Shown: one piece after another, positions 35,029 through 42,256 of the stretch
Numbering within the stretch: position 1 is the stretch's first letter
Layout: each line of letters begins with the position of its first letter
Source of the DNA: Gemmatimonadetes bacterium 13_1_40CM_69_22
GTDB lineage: Bacteria > Gemmatimonadota > Gemmatimonadetes > Gemmatimonadales > GWC2-71-9
NCBI GenBank assembly: GCA_001917665.1
Contig: MNEL01000054.1
Coordinates: 1 to 46,683, forward strand
Length of the DNA: 46,683 nt
Reading direction: 5' to 3'
The notes under the pieces: model-generated
What the model saw: the letters and a program-made list of their open reading frames with translations, nothing else
Told to the model about the DNA's origin: nothing
Database searches by the model: none
Made by a program: the position numbers and the translations under genes

Positions 35029-35619
35029 TTACTGAGTCGGTATGCCCGGCGCGAGACCGCGATAGCCGCAGTTCTGGTCGACCAGAATCCGGAAGTCGAT
35101 GCGTCGCGCGGTCGTGTCGATCGCGACCACCCGCAGCTTGGCGTACAGAAACACCGTGACGCCGAACAGGCAGTTGGTGGGGCGCGACCGCACGACCGCC
35201 ACCGTCCCCGTGTCCACCACCAGCGGCTGGTCGAACGCGTACCCGCCGGTCGGCGCCACCGTGATCGAGTCGAAGGGCCGGCTCGCGCGCTGCAGCCCCG
35301 ACGATTGACCAAGCCCCACCGCGCCGGGCGGGAGCAGCACCGGGCGTCGCAGCGAGTCGAAGTTGAAGGCGAAGTCGAACGCCGACGCCTGGTCAGTGCG
35401 CACCAACGCATTCGCGGCGACGCCGCCGAGCCGACTGCTGAGATCGTAGGCGGACGGCGTCGAGATCGGCGTGCCGAACAACGCGAACAACGACACCGTG
35501 TCGACCACATTGTCGATGACCGCTGCCGGCAGTCCCGTGGTATCGCTACACGCGGCAGCGAGCAGGGCGAGCCCGGCGACGGCAACGGTGGGCGCGACAA
35601 AACGGCAGCGGGGAGGCAT
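35029..35619 (-). CDS. Predicted lipoprotein of unknown function
   Basis: 196 residues from ATG 35619. It has a basic start, a hydrophobic core and the lipobox LAAAC (Cys24), so it should be lipid-anchored. The mature part is beta-rich with no recognised domain; two further Cys (NCLF and QNCGY) could form a disulfide. It is the first gene of the serS-kinase-pcrA-gat block and is divergent from the roadblock gene. I do not recognise a family. It might report to the sensor kinase two genes downstream, which is only a guess from position. Confidence 0.75.
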   Translation of the reverse strand: MPPRCRFVAPTVAVAGLALLAAACSDTTGLPAAVIDNVVDTVSLFALFGTPISTPSAYDLSSRLGGVAANALVRTDQASAFDFAFNFDSLRRPVLLPPGAVGLGQSSGLQRASRPFDSITVAPTGGYAFDQPLVVDTGTVAVVRSRPTNCLFGVTVFLYAKLRVVAIDTTARRIDFRILVDQNCGYRGLAPGIPTQ

Positions 35620-35630
35620 GCGGTGCCGGG

Positions 35631-35660
35631 AAGATACTGGACGCCGTCCAAGTGGGTCAA
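35631..35660 (-). promoter_or_regulatory. Promoter of the lipoprotein-serS block (near-leaderless)
   Basis: Minus strand TTGACC (35660-35655), 18-nt spacer, TATCTT (35636-35631), 11 nt to the ATG at 35619. It is face-to-face with the promoter of the roadblock gene. Confidence 0.6.
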
Positions 35661-35674
35661 CCCGCGATCGCTGC

Positions 35675-35703
35675 TTGACTTCACTCGCACCCACTCCTAG
35701 GTT
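35675..35703 (+). promoter_or_regulatory. Promoter of the roadblock/response-regulator operon (leaderless type)
   Basis: TTGACT (35675-35680), 17-nt spacer, TAGGTT (35698-35703), then 9 nt to the ATG at 35713. There is no ribosome site. Confidence 0.65.
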
Positions 35704-35712
35704 GGCCGCCGT

Positions 35713-36066
35713 ATGGCGACGATCCGGGAAGTGGTCGACGCGCTCAGCCGGGGTCCCGGCGTGGACGCCGTGGTGGTCGTCGGCCGCGACGGCTTGCCCA
35801 TCCAATCTCACGCCCGGAACGGCGTCGACCCCGAGAACGTCGCCGCCCTGCTCCCCTCGGTGATCAACAGCATGACCCAGCTGGGCGAAGCGGCGGGGCG
35901 CGGGGAGTTCGGCACCGGCGTGCTCGAGTTCGGCGGCGGGGTCGCGGTGGTTTCCGTGCTCAACGCCGACGCTCTGCTCGTCGTGCTCGTGCAGCCGTCC
36001 ACCAACGTGGGCGGGCTGCTGTACGATCTGCGCCGTCACCGCTCGGCCATCGCCGGCCTCCTCTGA
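35713..36066 (+). CDS. Roadblock/LC7 domain protein
   Basis: 117 residues. The LC7 fold is recognised from REVVDALSRGPGVDAVVVVGRDGLPIQS, the central helix VAALLPSVINSMTQLGEAAGRGEFGTG with following strands, and VVLVQPSTNVGGLLYDLRRHRSAI at the end. Family members such as MglB regulate small Ras-like GTPases or serve as dimeric scaffolds; no GTPase gene is next to it. It starts a rightward run with a response regulator 15 bp downstream and two nucleotide-sugar genes. Confidence 0.9.
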   Translation: MATIREVVDALSRGPGVDAVVVVGRDGLPIQSHARNGVDPENVAALLPSVINSMTQLGEAAGRGEFGTGVLEFGGGVAVVSVLNADALLVVLVQPSTNVGGLLYDLRRHRSAIAGLL

Positions 36067-36081
36067 GCGGGAGTCGGCGGC

Positions 36082-36504
36082 GTGACAGCGACTCCGCGGC
36101 ACCTCCTCGTCGTGGATGACGAGCCGCACATCGGGCTCCTCCTCCGGCCCCACCTCGAGCACGTCGGCTATAGGGTCAGCCTGGCCCGCACGCTGGCCCA
36201 GGCGCGTAGCGTGCTCGGGGATTCCCACCTGCCGGTGGACGCCCTGCTCCTCGATCTCCACCTCCCCGACGGCTCCGGCTTGGACCTGCTGCGCGACCTG
36301 CGGCGCGCCACCGCCACTCGGACCCTCCCGGTCATCGTCCTGACCGCCGAGGGCGAGGAGCGCATCCTGGACGAGGCGCAGGGGCTCGGCTCCGCGCTCC
36401 TGACCAAGCCGTTCAGCCCCACCAAGCTCATCGCGCGCATCGCGGCGCTGCTGGGCGACTCCCCCCCCCATCCCCCCCCACAACCGCTGGGCGAGTCGGC
36501 GTGA
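36082..36504 (+). CDS. Single-domain response regulator
   Basis: 140 residues from GTG 36082. The receiver domain is complete: acidic pair VVDDEPH, phospho-acceptor Asp in LLLDLHLPDGSG, Thr in VIVLTAEG and Lys in LLTKPFSP. There is no output domain, so it works by protein contact. The tail SPPHPPPQPLGESA is encoded by C9 and C8 runs. The stop overlaps the manC GTG (GTGA). Partner kinase unknown; the sensor kinase at 32534 and the roadblock protein are candidates. Confidence 0.93.
   Translation: MTATPRHLLVVDDEPHIGLLLRPHLEHVGYRVSLARTLAQARSVLGDSHLPVDALLLDLHLPDGSGLDLLRDLRRATATRTLPVIVLTAEGEERILDEAQGLGSALLTKPFSPTKLIARIAALLGDSPPHPPPQPLGESA
36461..36479 (+). repeat. Poly-C tracts (C9, C8) at the response-regulator/manC junction
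   Basis: Nine C (36461-36469), then AT, then eight C (36472-36479). They lie 21 bp before the manC start, inside the tail of the response regulator. Such runs are prone to slippage; the frame as written is open. Confidence 0.85.
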
Positions 36505-37511
36505 ACGCCTGGGCCGCGATCCTCGCGGGCGGCTCGGGTACACGCTTCTGGCCCCTCTCGACGCCGCAGCGCCCGAAACAACTCCTGCCGCTGGCCGGCG
36601 ATCGGCCGCTGCTGGTCCAGGCGGTCGAGCGCCTGGAAGGGCTCGTGCCCGCCGAGCGGGTACTCATTCTCACGGGGCCCTTCCTCGTGGATCAGGTCGC
36701 CGCCGCCGTGCCGCAGATCCCGCGACCCCAGATCCTCGCCGAGCCGCGAGCGGCGTCTACCGCTCCAGCGCTGGCGTGGGCGGCGCAGTGGATCTCGCAA
36801 CGCGACCCCGGAGCACAAATGCTGTCGCTGCACGCCGACTGGGCGGTCGGCGATGACCGCGCGTTCCGCTCCGCCGCCCGCAACGCCCTCGGCGTGGCGC
36901 ACGAGTACGACGTGCTCGTCACGGTAGGCGTGACGCCGACCCGCAACGACACCGGCTACGGCTACATCGTCCCCGGCAAGCCGCTGGGCAGCGCCCGCGC
37001 CGTGCGGCGCTTCGTCGAGAAGCCGAGCGCGGCGCGCGCGGCCCTGCTGCGGCGGCGCGGCGCGCTCTGGAACACGGGCCTGTTCGCGTGGGGCGTGGCG
37101 CGCTTCCTGGGAGAAGCGGGCGCGTATGCGCGCGAGCTCAAGGCCGGGTGGCCCAAGCTGTCGGCGGGGGACATCGCCGGCTTCTTCGGCGCCGTGCAGC
37201 CCGTGGCCGTGGACGTCGCGGTGCTCGAGCGCACGAAACGGCTGGCGGTCGTCGCCGGCACGTTCCGCTGGGACGACATCGGGTCGTGGGACTCGTTGCT
37301 CCGCATCCGCCGACCCGACGCCCGTGGCAACGTCGTCGTGGGCAACGTGATGCTGGGGGACGACGTGCGGCGCTCGGTGATCTGGTCCGAGAACGAACAC
37401 CTCGCCGTCGTGGGCGTCGAGGACATGGTCGTGGTGCGCGCGAACGGACACACGCTCGTGATGCCGACCGGCCGCGCGGAGCGGCTCAAAGAGCTCGTGC
37501 AGCGGCTGTGA
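36501..37511 (+). CDS. manC: Mannose-1-phosphate guanylyltransferase
   Basis: 336 residues from GTG 36501. It forms GDP-mannose from mannose-1-phosphate and GTP. It has ILAGGSGTRFWPLSTPQRPKQLLPL (nucleotide-binding signature, split here after the Ser), LSLHADWAVGD, NDTGYGYIVPG, FVEKP, WNTGLFAW and FRWDDIGSWDSL. There is no C-terminal isomerase domain, so it is the single-function form. Coupled by GTGA overlaps to the regulator before it and the nucleotidyltransferase-like gene after it. Confidence 0.94.
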   Translation: MNAWAAILAGGSGTRFWPLSTPQRPKQLLPLAGDRPLLVQAVERLEGLVPAERVLILTGPFLVDQVAAAVPQIPRPQILAEPRAASTAPALAWAAQWISQRDPGAQMLSLHADWAVGDDRAFRSAARNALGVAHEYDVLVTVGVTPTRNDTGYGYIVPGKPLGSARAVRRFVEKPSAARAALLRRRGALWNTGLFAWGVARFLGEAGAYARELKAGWPKLSAGDIAGFFGAVQPVAVDVAVLERTKRLAVVAGTFRWDDIGSWDSLLRIRRPDARGNVVVGNVMLGDDVRRSVIWSENEHLAVVGVEDMVVVRANGHTLVMPTGRAERLKELVQRL

Positions 37512-38692
37512 CCCACGCCCTCTACCTGCTCGACCCGGACCCGTCGCCTGCGTGGGCGCCGTTCGCCGGGGCCCGACCGATCGCGGAGCTGCGCGCCGGC
37601 GCGCACCTGATCCGGGAGCGGTGGGAAGCGTTCGCGGGCACGGAGACGACGGCGATCTTCGCCCTCCCCCACCTGGCCGGGTTCGTCGAGCCCGGCGTGC
37701 CGGCGGTGGGCGCGCGGCGCCCGGTGGCGGGGCCGGCCCTCATCGGGTCGTCGACGTTCGTGCCGCGCGGTCTGGCGCCGCCGCTGCCGCCGGCCGCGTT
37801 CCGCCTCAGCTGCAACGGCGTCACCGTGGGCTGGGGCGTCGGGCCCGGAGCCACGTGGGACGGGCCGCAGGCGAACGCGGCGAGTGTCGAGGTGTCGGGC
37901 GTCGTGCTGCACGGGGCGTACGATCTCGTCCGAGTGCTCGAGCCGCTGCTCGCCGAAGACTTGGGCGCGTGGCTCGGCGAGAGCGACCCGATCCCGGCGG
38001 GCAGCAGCGTGCTGGGGGACCCTGCCTGGATCAGCCTGCACGACGCCGCCGTAGAACCGGACGTCGTCTTCGACGTTCGGCAGGGGCCGGTCGTGCTGGA
38101 GAGCGGCGTCGAGGTGCGCTCGGGCACGCGACTCGAGGGGCCGCTGTGGGCGGGCGCGAACACCCATCTGCTCGGCGGACCGATCCGGGCGTCGGCCATC
38201 GGCCCGCACTGCAAAGTGCGCGGGGAGCTCGCGTGCTGTCTCTTCCTCGGCTATGCCAACAAGGCGCACGACGGGTTCGTCGGACACTGCGTGATCGGTC
38301 GCTGGGCGAACCTCGGCGCAGGGACGATCACCTCAAACCTGAAGAACACGTACGGCTCGGTCCGTCTCGATGTCGCCGGGGCGGCGATCGAGACCGGCCT
38401 GACCAACCTCGGCAGCCTGATCGGCGACCACGCCAAGACGGCCATCGGCACACTGCTCGGCACCGGCACCGTGATCGGCGTCGGCGCTAACGTATTCGGC
38501 GCGGTGCGCCCGCCCAAGTACGTGCCGCCGCTCGCGTGGGGAGTGAGCGAGGCGACGGCGGAGGCCGGCGCGCGGCTCACGAAGGAAGGCTTTCTCAAGA
38601 TCGCGGAGCGCGTGCTGCCCCGACGGGATGTCGCTGTGGACGACGCGATCCGGGCCATGCTCGGGCGCATCTACGACTGGGCCGCACGCTGA
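37508..38692 (+). CDS. GlmU-like putative sugar nucleotidyltransferase
   Basis: 394 residues from GTG 37508. The N-terminal half begins YLLDPDPSPAWAPFAGARPI and lacks the classical GGxGTR loop. The C-terminal half is a left-handed beta-helix with hexapeptide repeats and GlmU-like segments: IGRWANLGAGTITSNLKNTYG, SLIGDHAKTAIGTLL, GVGANVFG. Such proteins are annotated as GlmU-family or putative sugar nucleotidyltransferases. Activity (nucleotidyl or acetyl transfer) is not certain. Coupled to manC; both probably act in exopolysaccharide or surface-sugar precursor supply. Confidence 0.82.
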   Translation: MTHALYLLDPDPSPAWAPFAGARPIAELRAGAHLIRERWEAFAGTETTAIFALPHLAGFVEPGVPAVGARRPVAGPALIGSSTFVPRGLAPPLPPAAFRLSCNGVTVGWGVGPGATWDGPQANAASVEVSGVVLHGAYDLVRVLEPLLAEDLGAWLGESDPIPAGSSVLGDPAWISLHDAAVEPDVVFDVRQGPVVLESGVEVRSGTRLEGPLWAGANTHLLGGPIRASAIGPHCKVRGELACCLFLGYANKAHDGFVGHCVIGRWANLGAGTITSNLKNTYGSVRLDVAGAAIETGLTNLGSLIGDHAKTAIGTLLGTGTVIGVGANVFGAVRPPKYVPPLAWGVSEATAEAGARLTKEGFLKIAERVLPRRDVAVDDAIRAMLGRIYDWAAR

Positions 38693-38762
38693 CGAACCGC
38701 TCGCCCGGTTGCCCCGTCGGCCCGCGCCGCGCACATTGTTCAGTCTGTCCACTCCGAGCCGC

Positions 38763-40598
38763 ATGGCGCGCACCGATCAGTATCGCAGAGTCGGGAAATT
38801 CGAGCTGCACGAGCTCATCGGAGAAGGCGCGATGGGTGCCGTGTGGAAGGCGTACGACTCGGTCATCCGCCGCTACGTCGCGCTCAAGATCCTGAGCAGC
38901 GCCATCGGCCGCACCCAGGACGCGCGCGCCCGGTTCCTGCGGGAGGCGCGCGCGGCGGGCGCCCTGCAGCACCGCAACATCGTCACGATCTACGACCTCG
39001 GCGAAGCCGATGGCCAGCTGTTCATCGCGCTGGAGCTGGTGGACGGACGCGACCTGAGTCACCTGATCGCGCAGCAGGAGGCGCTCACCCTCGAGCGCAA
39101 GCTCGACATCGCCATCGAGGTGCTCCAAGGTCTCTCTTACGCCCACGGACGCGGCGTGATCCACCGCGACATCAAGCCATCCAACGTGCGGATCGCGTCG
39201 GACGGGTCGGTGAAGATCATGGATTTCGGCATCGCGCGGCTGCAGTCGGCCGACGTCACCGGCTCGGGCGCCATCGTCGGGACGCCGACGTACATGGCGC
39301 CCGAGCAGATCACGAACGGGCCCATCACTCCCGCCACCGATCTGTTCGCCATGGGCAGCCTGCTGTACGAGCTGCTCTCCTACCGCAAACCGTTCGAGGG
39401 CGAGACGGTGCACGGCGTGCTGTACCAGGTGCTCACCACCGACCCCAAGCCGCTCCGCACCCTGACGGCGTCGATCCCGACGTCGCTCGAGCGCGTCGTG
39501 GCGAAGGCCCTGAACAAGGTGCCCGAGGATCGGTACGAGACCGCGCGCCACATGCAATCCGCGCTGTCCAGCATCCGGGCGGCGCTGTCCGGCGCTTCCG
39601 AGACCACGGCGCTGCTAGCCCCGCGCTGGACGCCGATCCCAGCCGCCGCGTTGCGGCTGGTGACCCACACGCCGCTCAAGTGGCGGGCGGCGGTACTGAC
39701 GGCGCTGATGGTGACCGCGCTGGTGTTGCTGTACGTGTCGCGCTCGCCGTCGCCCGTCGCGGCGCCGTTGGGAACCGATGCCACCGCCACGGTCGACCAG
39801 CTGCTCGCCTATCCGCTGCCGACGGGGCTCAACCCGGCCCTCACCGCGCAACGTGATTCAGCACTGGCCGCCCGCGACCGGGCGCACCGCGCCGGCGCGA
39901 TGAAGAACAACGTGCCGTCGCTGCTGCTCGCCGAGACGGTGCTCCAGAACGCCGAGCGCGCCGTGCGGGGGGGCGACCAGGCGCACGCGGGGAGCGGCTA
40001 CTTGAGCGCGGTCACGCAATACCAGAAGGCCCAGCACGAAGCGGACGGGCTCCGGCGGGAGGCGCAGCAGGCGATCGCCCGGGCGACGCCGGTGGTGCAC
40101 GCCCTGGCGACCCGCCCGGAGGCAGGGCGCGCGGGCACGTCGCTGGCGCGCGCCGAATCGCTGTTTGTGGCGATGGACTTCACGCTGGCGAAGCTGGCCG
40201 CGCTCGACGCCGAGCAGGTCGGCGTGGCGGCGGGCGTGGCGCCGCCGAGCCCCCAGCCCCCCGACCCGCGCGCGGCGATCCCGGTGCTGCTCCAGGACCT
40301 CGAGCGCGCCGTGTCGAGCGAGCGCGTGGGCAACCTGCAGGTGCTGATGCCCGGCATGGTAGACCGGGACGTCGCGGGCTGGGTGCAGTTTTTCCAGCGC
40401 TACACCCGCCTCACGGCGCGGTATGCGATCGAGGGGATTACGGTGCGCGGGGACGAGGCGCACGCCACCGTACGGACCCTGTACACCTATGTGCCGGCAG
40501 GCGGCGGCGCCCAGAGCGAGACCCGCCGGCGCCAGGCGATCCGCTTCACCAAGACGTCCGACGGCTGGCGCGTCGCCGACATTCGCGACCTGCGCTAG
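38763..40598 (+). CDS. Transmembrane serine/threonine protein kinase with NTF2-like C-terminus
   Basis: 611 residues from ATG 38763. Kinase domain about 13-275: IGEGAMGAVWKA, VALKIL (Lys42), HRDIKPSN (Asp136), DFGIA (154-156), GTPTYMAPEQ. A single membrane helix covers about 308-326. The outer part has helical repeats rich in Ala/Glu/Arg and a C-terminal domain of about 110 residues (VLLQDLERAVSS to VADIRDLR) resembling NTF2/SnoaL-like folds. The activation loop has several Ser/Thr. It lies 70 bp after the nucleotidyltransferase-like gene. Ligand unknown. Confidence 0.92.
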   Translation: MARTDQYRRVGKFELHELIGEGAMGAVWKAYDSVIRRYVALKILSSAIGRTQDARARFLREARAAGALQHRNIVTIYDLGEADGQLFIALELVDGRDLSHLIAQQEALTLERKLDIAIEVLQGLSYAHGRGVIHRDIKPSNVRIASDGSVKIMDFGIARLQSADVTGSGAIVGTPTYMAPEQITNGPITPATDLFAMGSLLYELLSYRKPFEGETVHGVLYQVLTTDPKPLRTLTASIPTSLERVVAKALNKVPEDRYETARHMQSALSSIRAALSGASETTALLAPRWTPIPAAALRLVTHTPLKWRAAVLTALMVTALVLLYVSRSPSPVAAPLGTDATATVDQLLAYPLPTGLNPALTAQRDSALAARDRAHRAGAMKNNVPSLLLAETVLQNAERAVRGGDQAHAGSGYLSAVTQYQKAQHEADGLRREAQQAIARATPVVHALATRPEAGRAGTSLARAESLFVAMDFTLAKLAALDAEQVGVAAGVAPPSPQPPDPRAAIPVLLQDLERAVSSERVGNLQVLMPGMVDRDVAGWVQFFQRYTRLTARYAIEGITVRGDEAHATVRTLYTYVPAGGGAQSETRRRQAIRFTKTSDGWRVADIRDLR

Positions 40599-40602
40599 CC
40601 GG

Positions 40603-40989
40603 TCACTCCCAGGCGCGCTCGGTCGCGGGCGGCGCGGGCGGAATGGCGACCGAGTCGGCCCGCGCCTTCGGCGGCCCGACCCGCCGCAGCGTCACCGGCT
40701 TCTCGAGGTCGCCCCCTGCGAGCGTGAGCCGGTCGGCGCCGAGCTTCATGCCGTAGACTTGCCAGACACCGTCGCCCAGCGTGATCCAGAGGCTGTCCCC
40801 GACGACACGCCACCGTGCCACCTGGTCGCCGAACTGGGCGGAGCTGTCGCTCCGGACCATGATGTTGCGGATCTCGTCCTCCGTCTTCGCCTGCCACGTG
40901 CCCTCGAGGCGGGGGCGGCCCTGACCGCGCAAACCCAGGGGGAAGGCAAGCAGGCAGACGATCACCCACCGACACCGAAAGAGCGTCAC
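40603..40989 (-). CDS. Small exported protein of unknown function
   Basis: 128 residues from GTG 40989, giving a short signal peptide (basic RCRW, core VIVCLLAFPLGL, cut near LRGQ). The mature protein reads LEGTWQAKTEDEIRN, then VARWRVVGDSLWITLGDGVWQVYGMK, a beta-barrel-like pattern as in lipocalin-type stress or copper-response proteins, and a Pro/Ala tail. A TTG at 41031 in frame is part of a likely TTGACT -35 element rather than a start. Convergent with the kinase gene, 4 bp apart. Confidence 0.6.
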   Translation of the reverse strand: MTLFRCRWVIVCLLAFPLGLRGQGRPRLEGTWQAKTEDEIRNIMVRSDSSAQFGDQVARWRVVGDSLWITLGDGVWQVYGMKLGADRLTLAGGDLEKPVTLRRVGPPKARADSVAIPPAPPATERAWE

Positions 40990-41059
40990 GGAGAACCGTC
41001 CAGAAGAATCGTTGCAGGGAGTCGTAGTCAAAATATCTACCCCGGAAGCGGCACGACAG

Positions 41060-42256
41060 TCAGGTGGTGCCGCCGGCCCCCCCGGCCGCCCCCGTCGCCA
41101 GCACCGGGGCCTGCGCGTCGCGCATTACGGCGATCTGCGGCTCCCACTTGCGCATCATCTGCACGAATGTGGTCACCATCTCCGGATCGAACTCCATCCC
41201 GCCCCGTCCCTCCAGATAGCCGAGGGTGCGTTCCTGGGACCAGGCCTCGCGGTACGGCCGGTTGGTGCGCAGCGCGTCGTACACGTCGCACACATGCACC
41301 AGCTTGCTGGCGTAATGGCAGTCGCGGCGGAAGGTGAGCGTCGGATAGCCGTCGCCGTTGAGCATGATGTGATGCTCATACGCCACCACGGCCGGGAGAT
41401 CGAGCTGCTCCTCGGAGTCCAGGATGATGCGCGCGCCTTCCGCGGGGTGCCGGTTCATGAGGGCCCGCTCCTCTTCGGTGAACTTGCCCGGCTTGGTCAG
41501 GACCTCGATCGGAATGCGCACCTTGCCGATGTCGTGCAGCAGCCCCGCGATACCGAAGCCGCGTACGTCGCGCGCGCCGAGTCCCAGGTACTCGGCGAGC
41601 GCCATGGCGAGCACCGCGACGTTCATCGAATGCGTGGTGGTATACTGGTCGAACTCCTTCAACTGGAGCAGCGGGATCACGATGTGGCGGCCGCCGCGCA
41701 TGGCGAGGGCGAGCGAGCGCACCACCGCCTCCGCCTCTGTGAGTGGCAGCACGCCGCGCGTCTTCACCTCCTCCTGGAACCACCGCACCGTGTCCGCTTC
41801 CTCGCCCAGGGAATAGTTGATCGTCGCCGTCTGGACCGCCGCGTGTTCGACTTCTCCCCGCACGCCCACCGCTCCGTACTTGATACTCGAGTGGCGCATC
41901 TGCCGCGCTTCCGACGTGTCGATGGCGGACAGCGTGAGGCGCGCCAGCACCTCGTCCAAGAATCCGGCGAACTCCTCGCGGCCCACCTGGTCCTCGAACT
42001 CGAGGCGCTCGATACCCGCCTGCGCCAGACGCCGCGACCAGTCCCAGGCCTTCAGGTCCCGCAGCGGCAGGCGCCCGTACACGATCTCGTCTCCGAGGAA
42101 GGTGAAGAGTGGATGCGGCGTGTCCGCCTGCAGGTCCTGCAGCTCGCGATACGCCGTATCGACCGCGCGCTCCCGGGCGGGATGGCCCGCGGTGTAGAGG
42201 GTCATGGTGGCCAGCGCCTGCGCGAACGCCGTGAGGAAGGCGGCGGGATCGCTCAC
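41060..42256 (-). CDS. HD-GYP-like phosphohydrolase with an extra N-terminal domain
   Basis: 398 residues from GTG 42256, overlapping the HEAT gene stop (GTGA). The HD-GYP domain (about 200-380) keeps the metal ligands: His209, HDIGK (241-242), NRHPAEG (His270), HH at 295-296 and DVYDAL (Asp324), plus RTNRPYREA and EFDPEMV. The signature HHERxDGxGYP is changed to HHIMLNGDGYP, so the GYP triad stays but the following Glu/Arg are lost. Cyclic-di-GMP hydrolysis is the family activity; the change leaves it open. The N-terminal 110 residues (LYTAGHP to FAGFLDEVLARL) look related to those of the gene upstream. Confidence 0.85.
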   Translation of the reverse strand: MSDPAAFLTAFAQALATMTLYTAGHPARERAVDTAYRELQDLQADTPHPLFTFLGDEIVYGRLPLRDLKAWDWSRRLAQAGIERLEFEDQVGREEFAGFLDEVLARLTLSAIDTSEARQMRHSSIKYGAVGVRGEVEHAAVQTATINYSLGEEADTVRWFQEEVKTRGVLPLTEAEAVVRSLALAMRGGRHIVIPLLQLKEFDQYTTTHSMNVAVLAMALAEYLGLGARDVRGFGIAGLLHDIGKVRIPIEVLTKPGKFTEEERALMNRHPAEGARIILDSEEQLDLPAVVAYEHHIMLNGDGYPTLTFRRDCHYASKLVHVCDVYDALRTNRPYREAWSQERTLGYLEGRGGMEFDPEMVTTFVQMMRKWEPQIAVMRDAQAPVLATGAAGGAGGTT

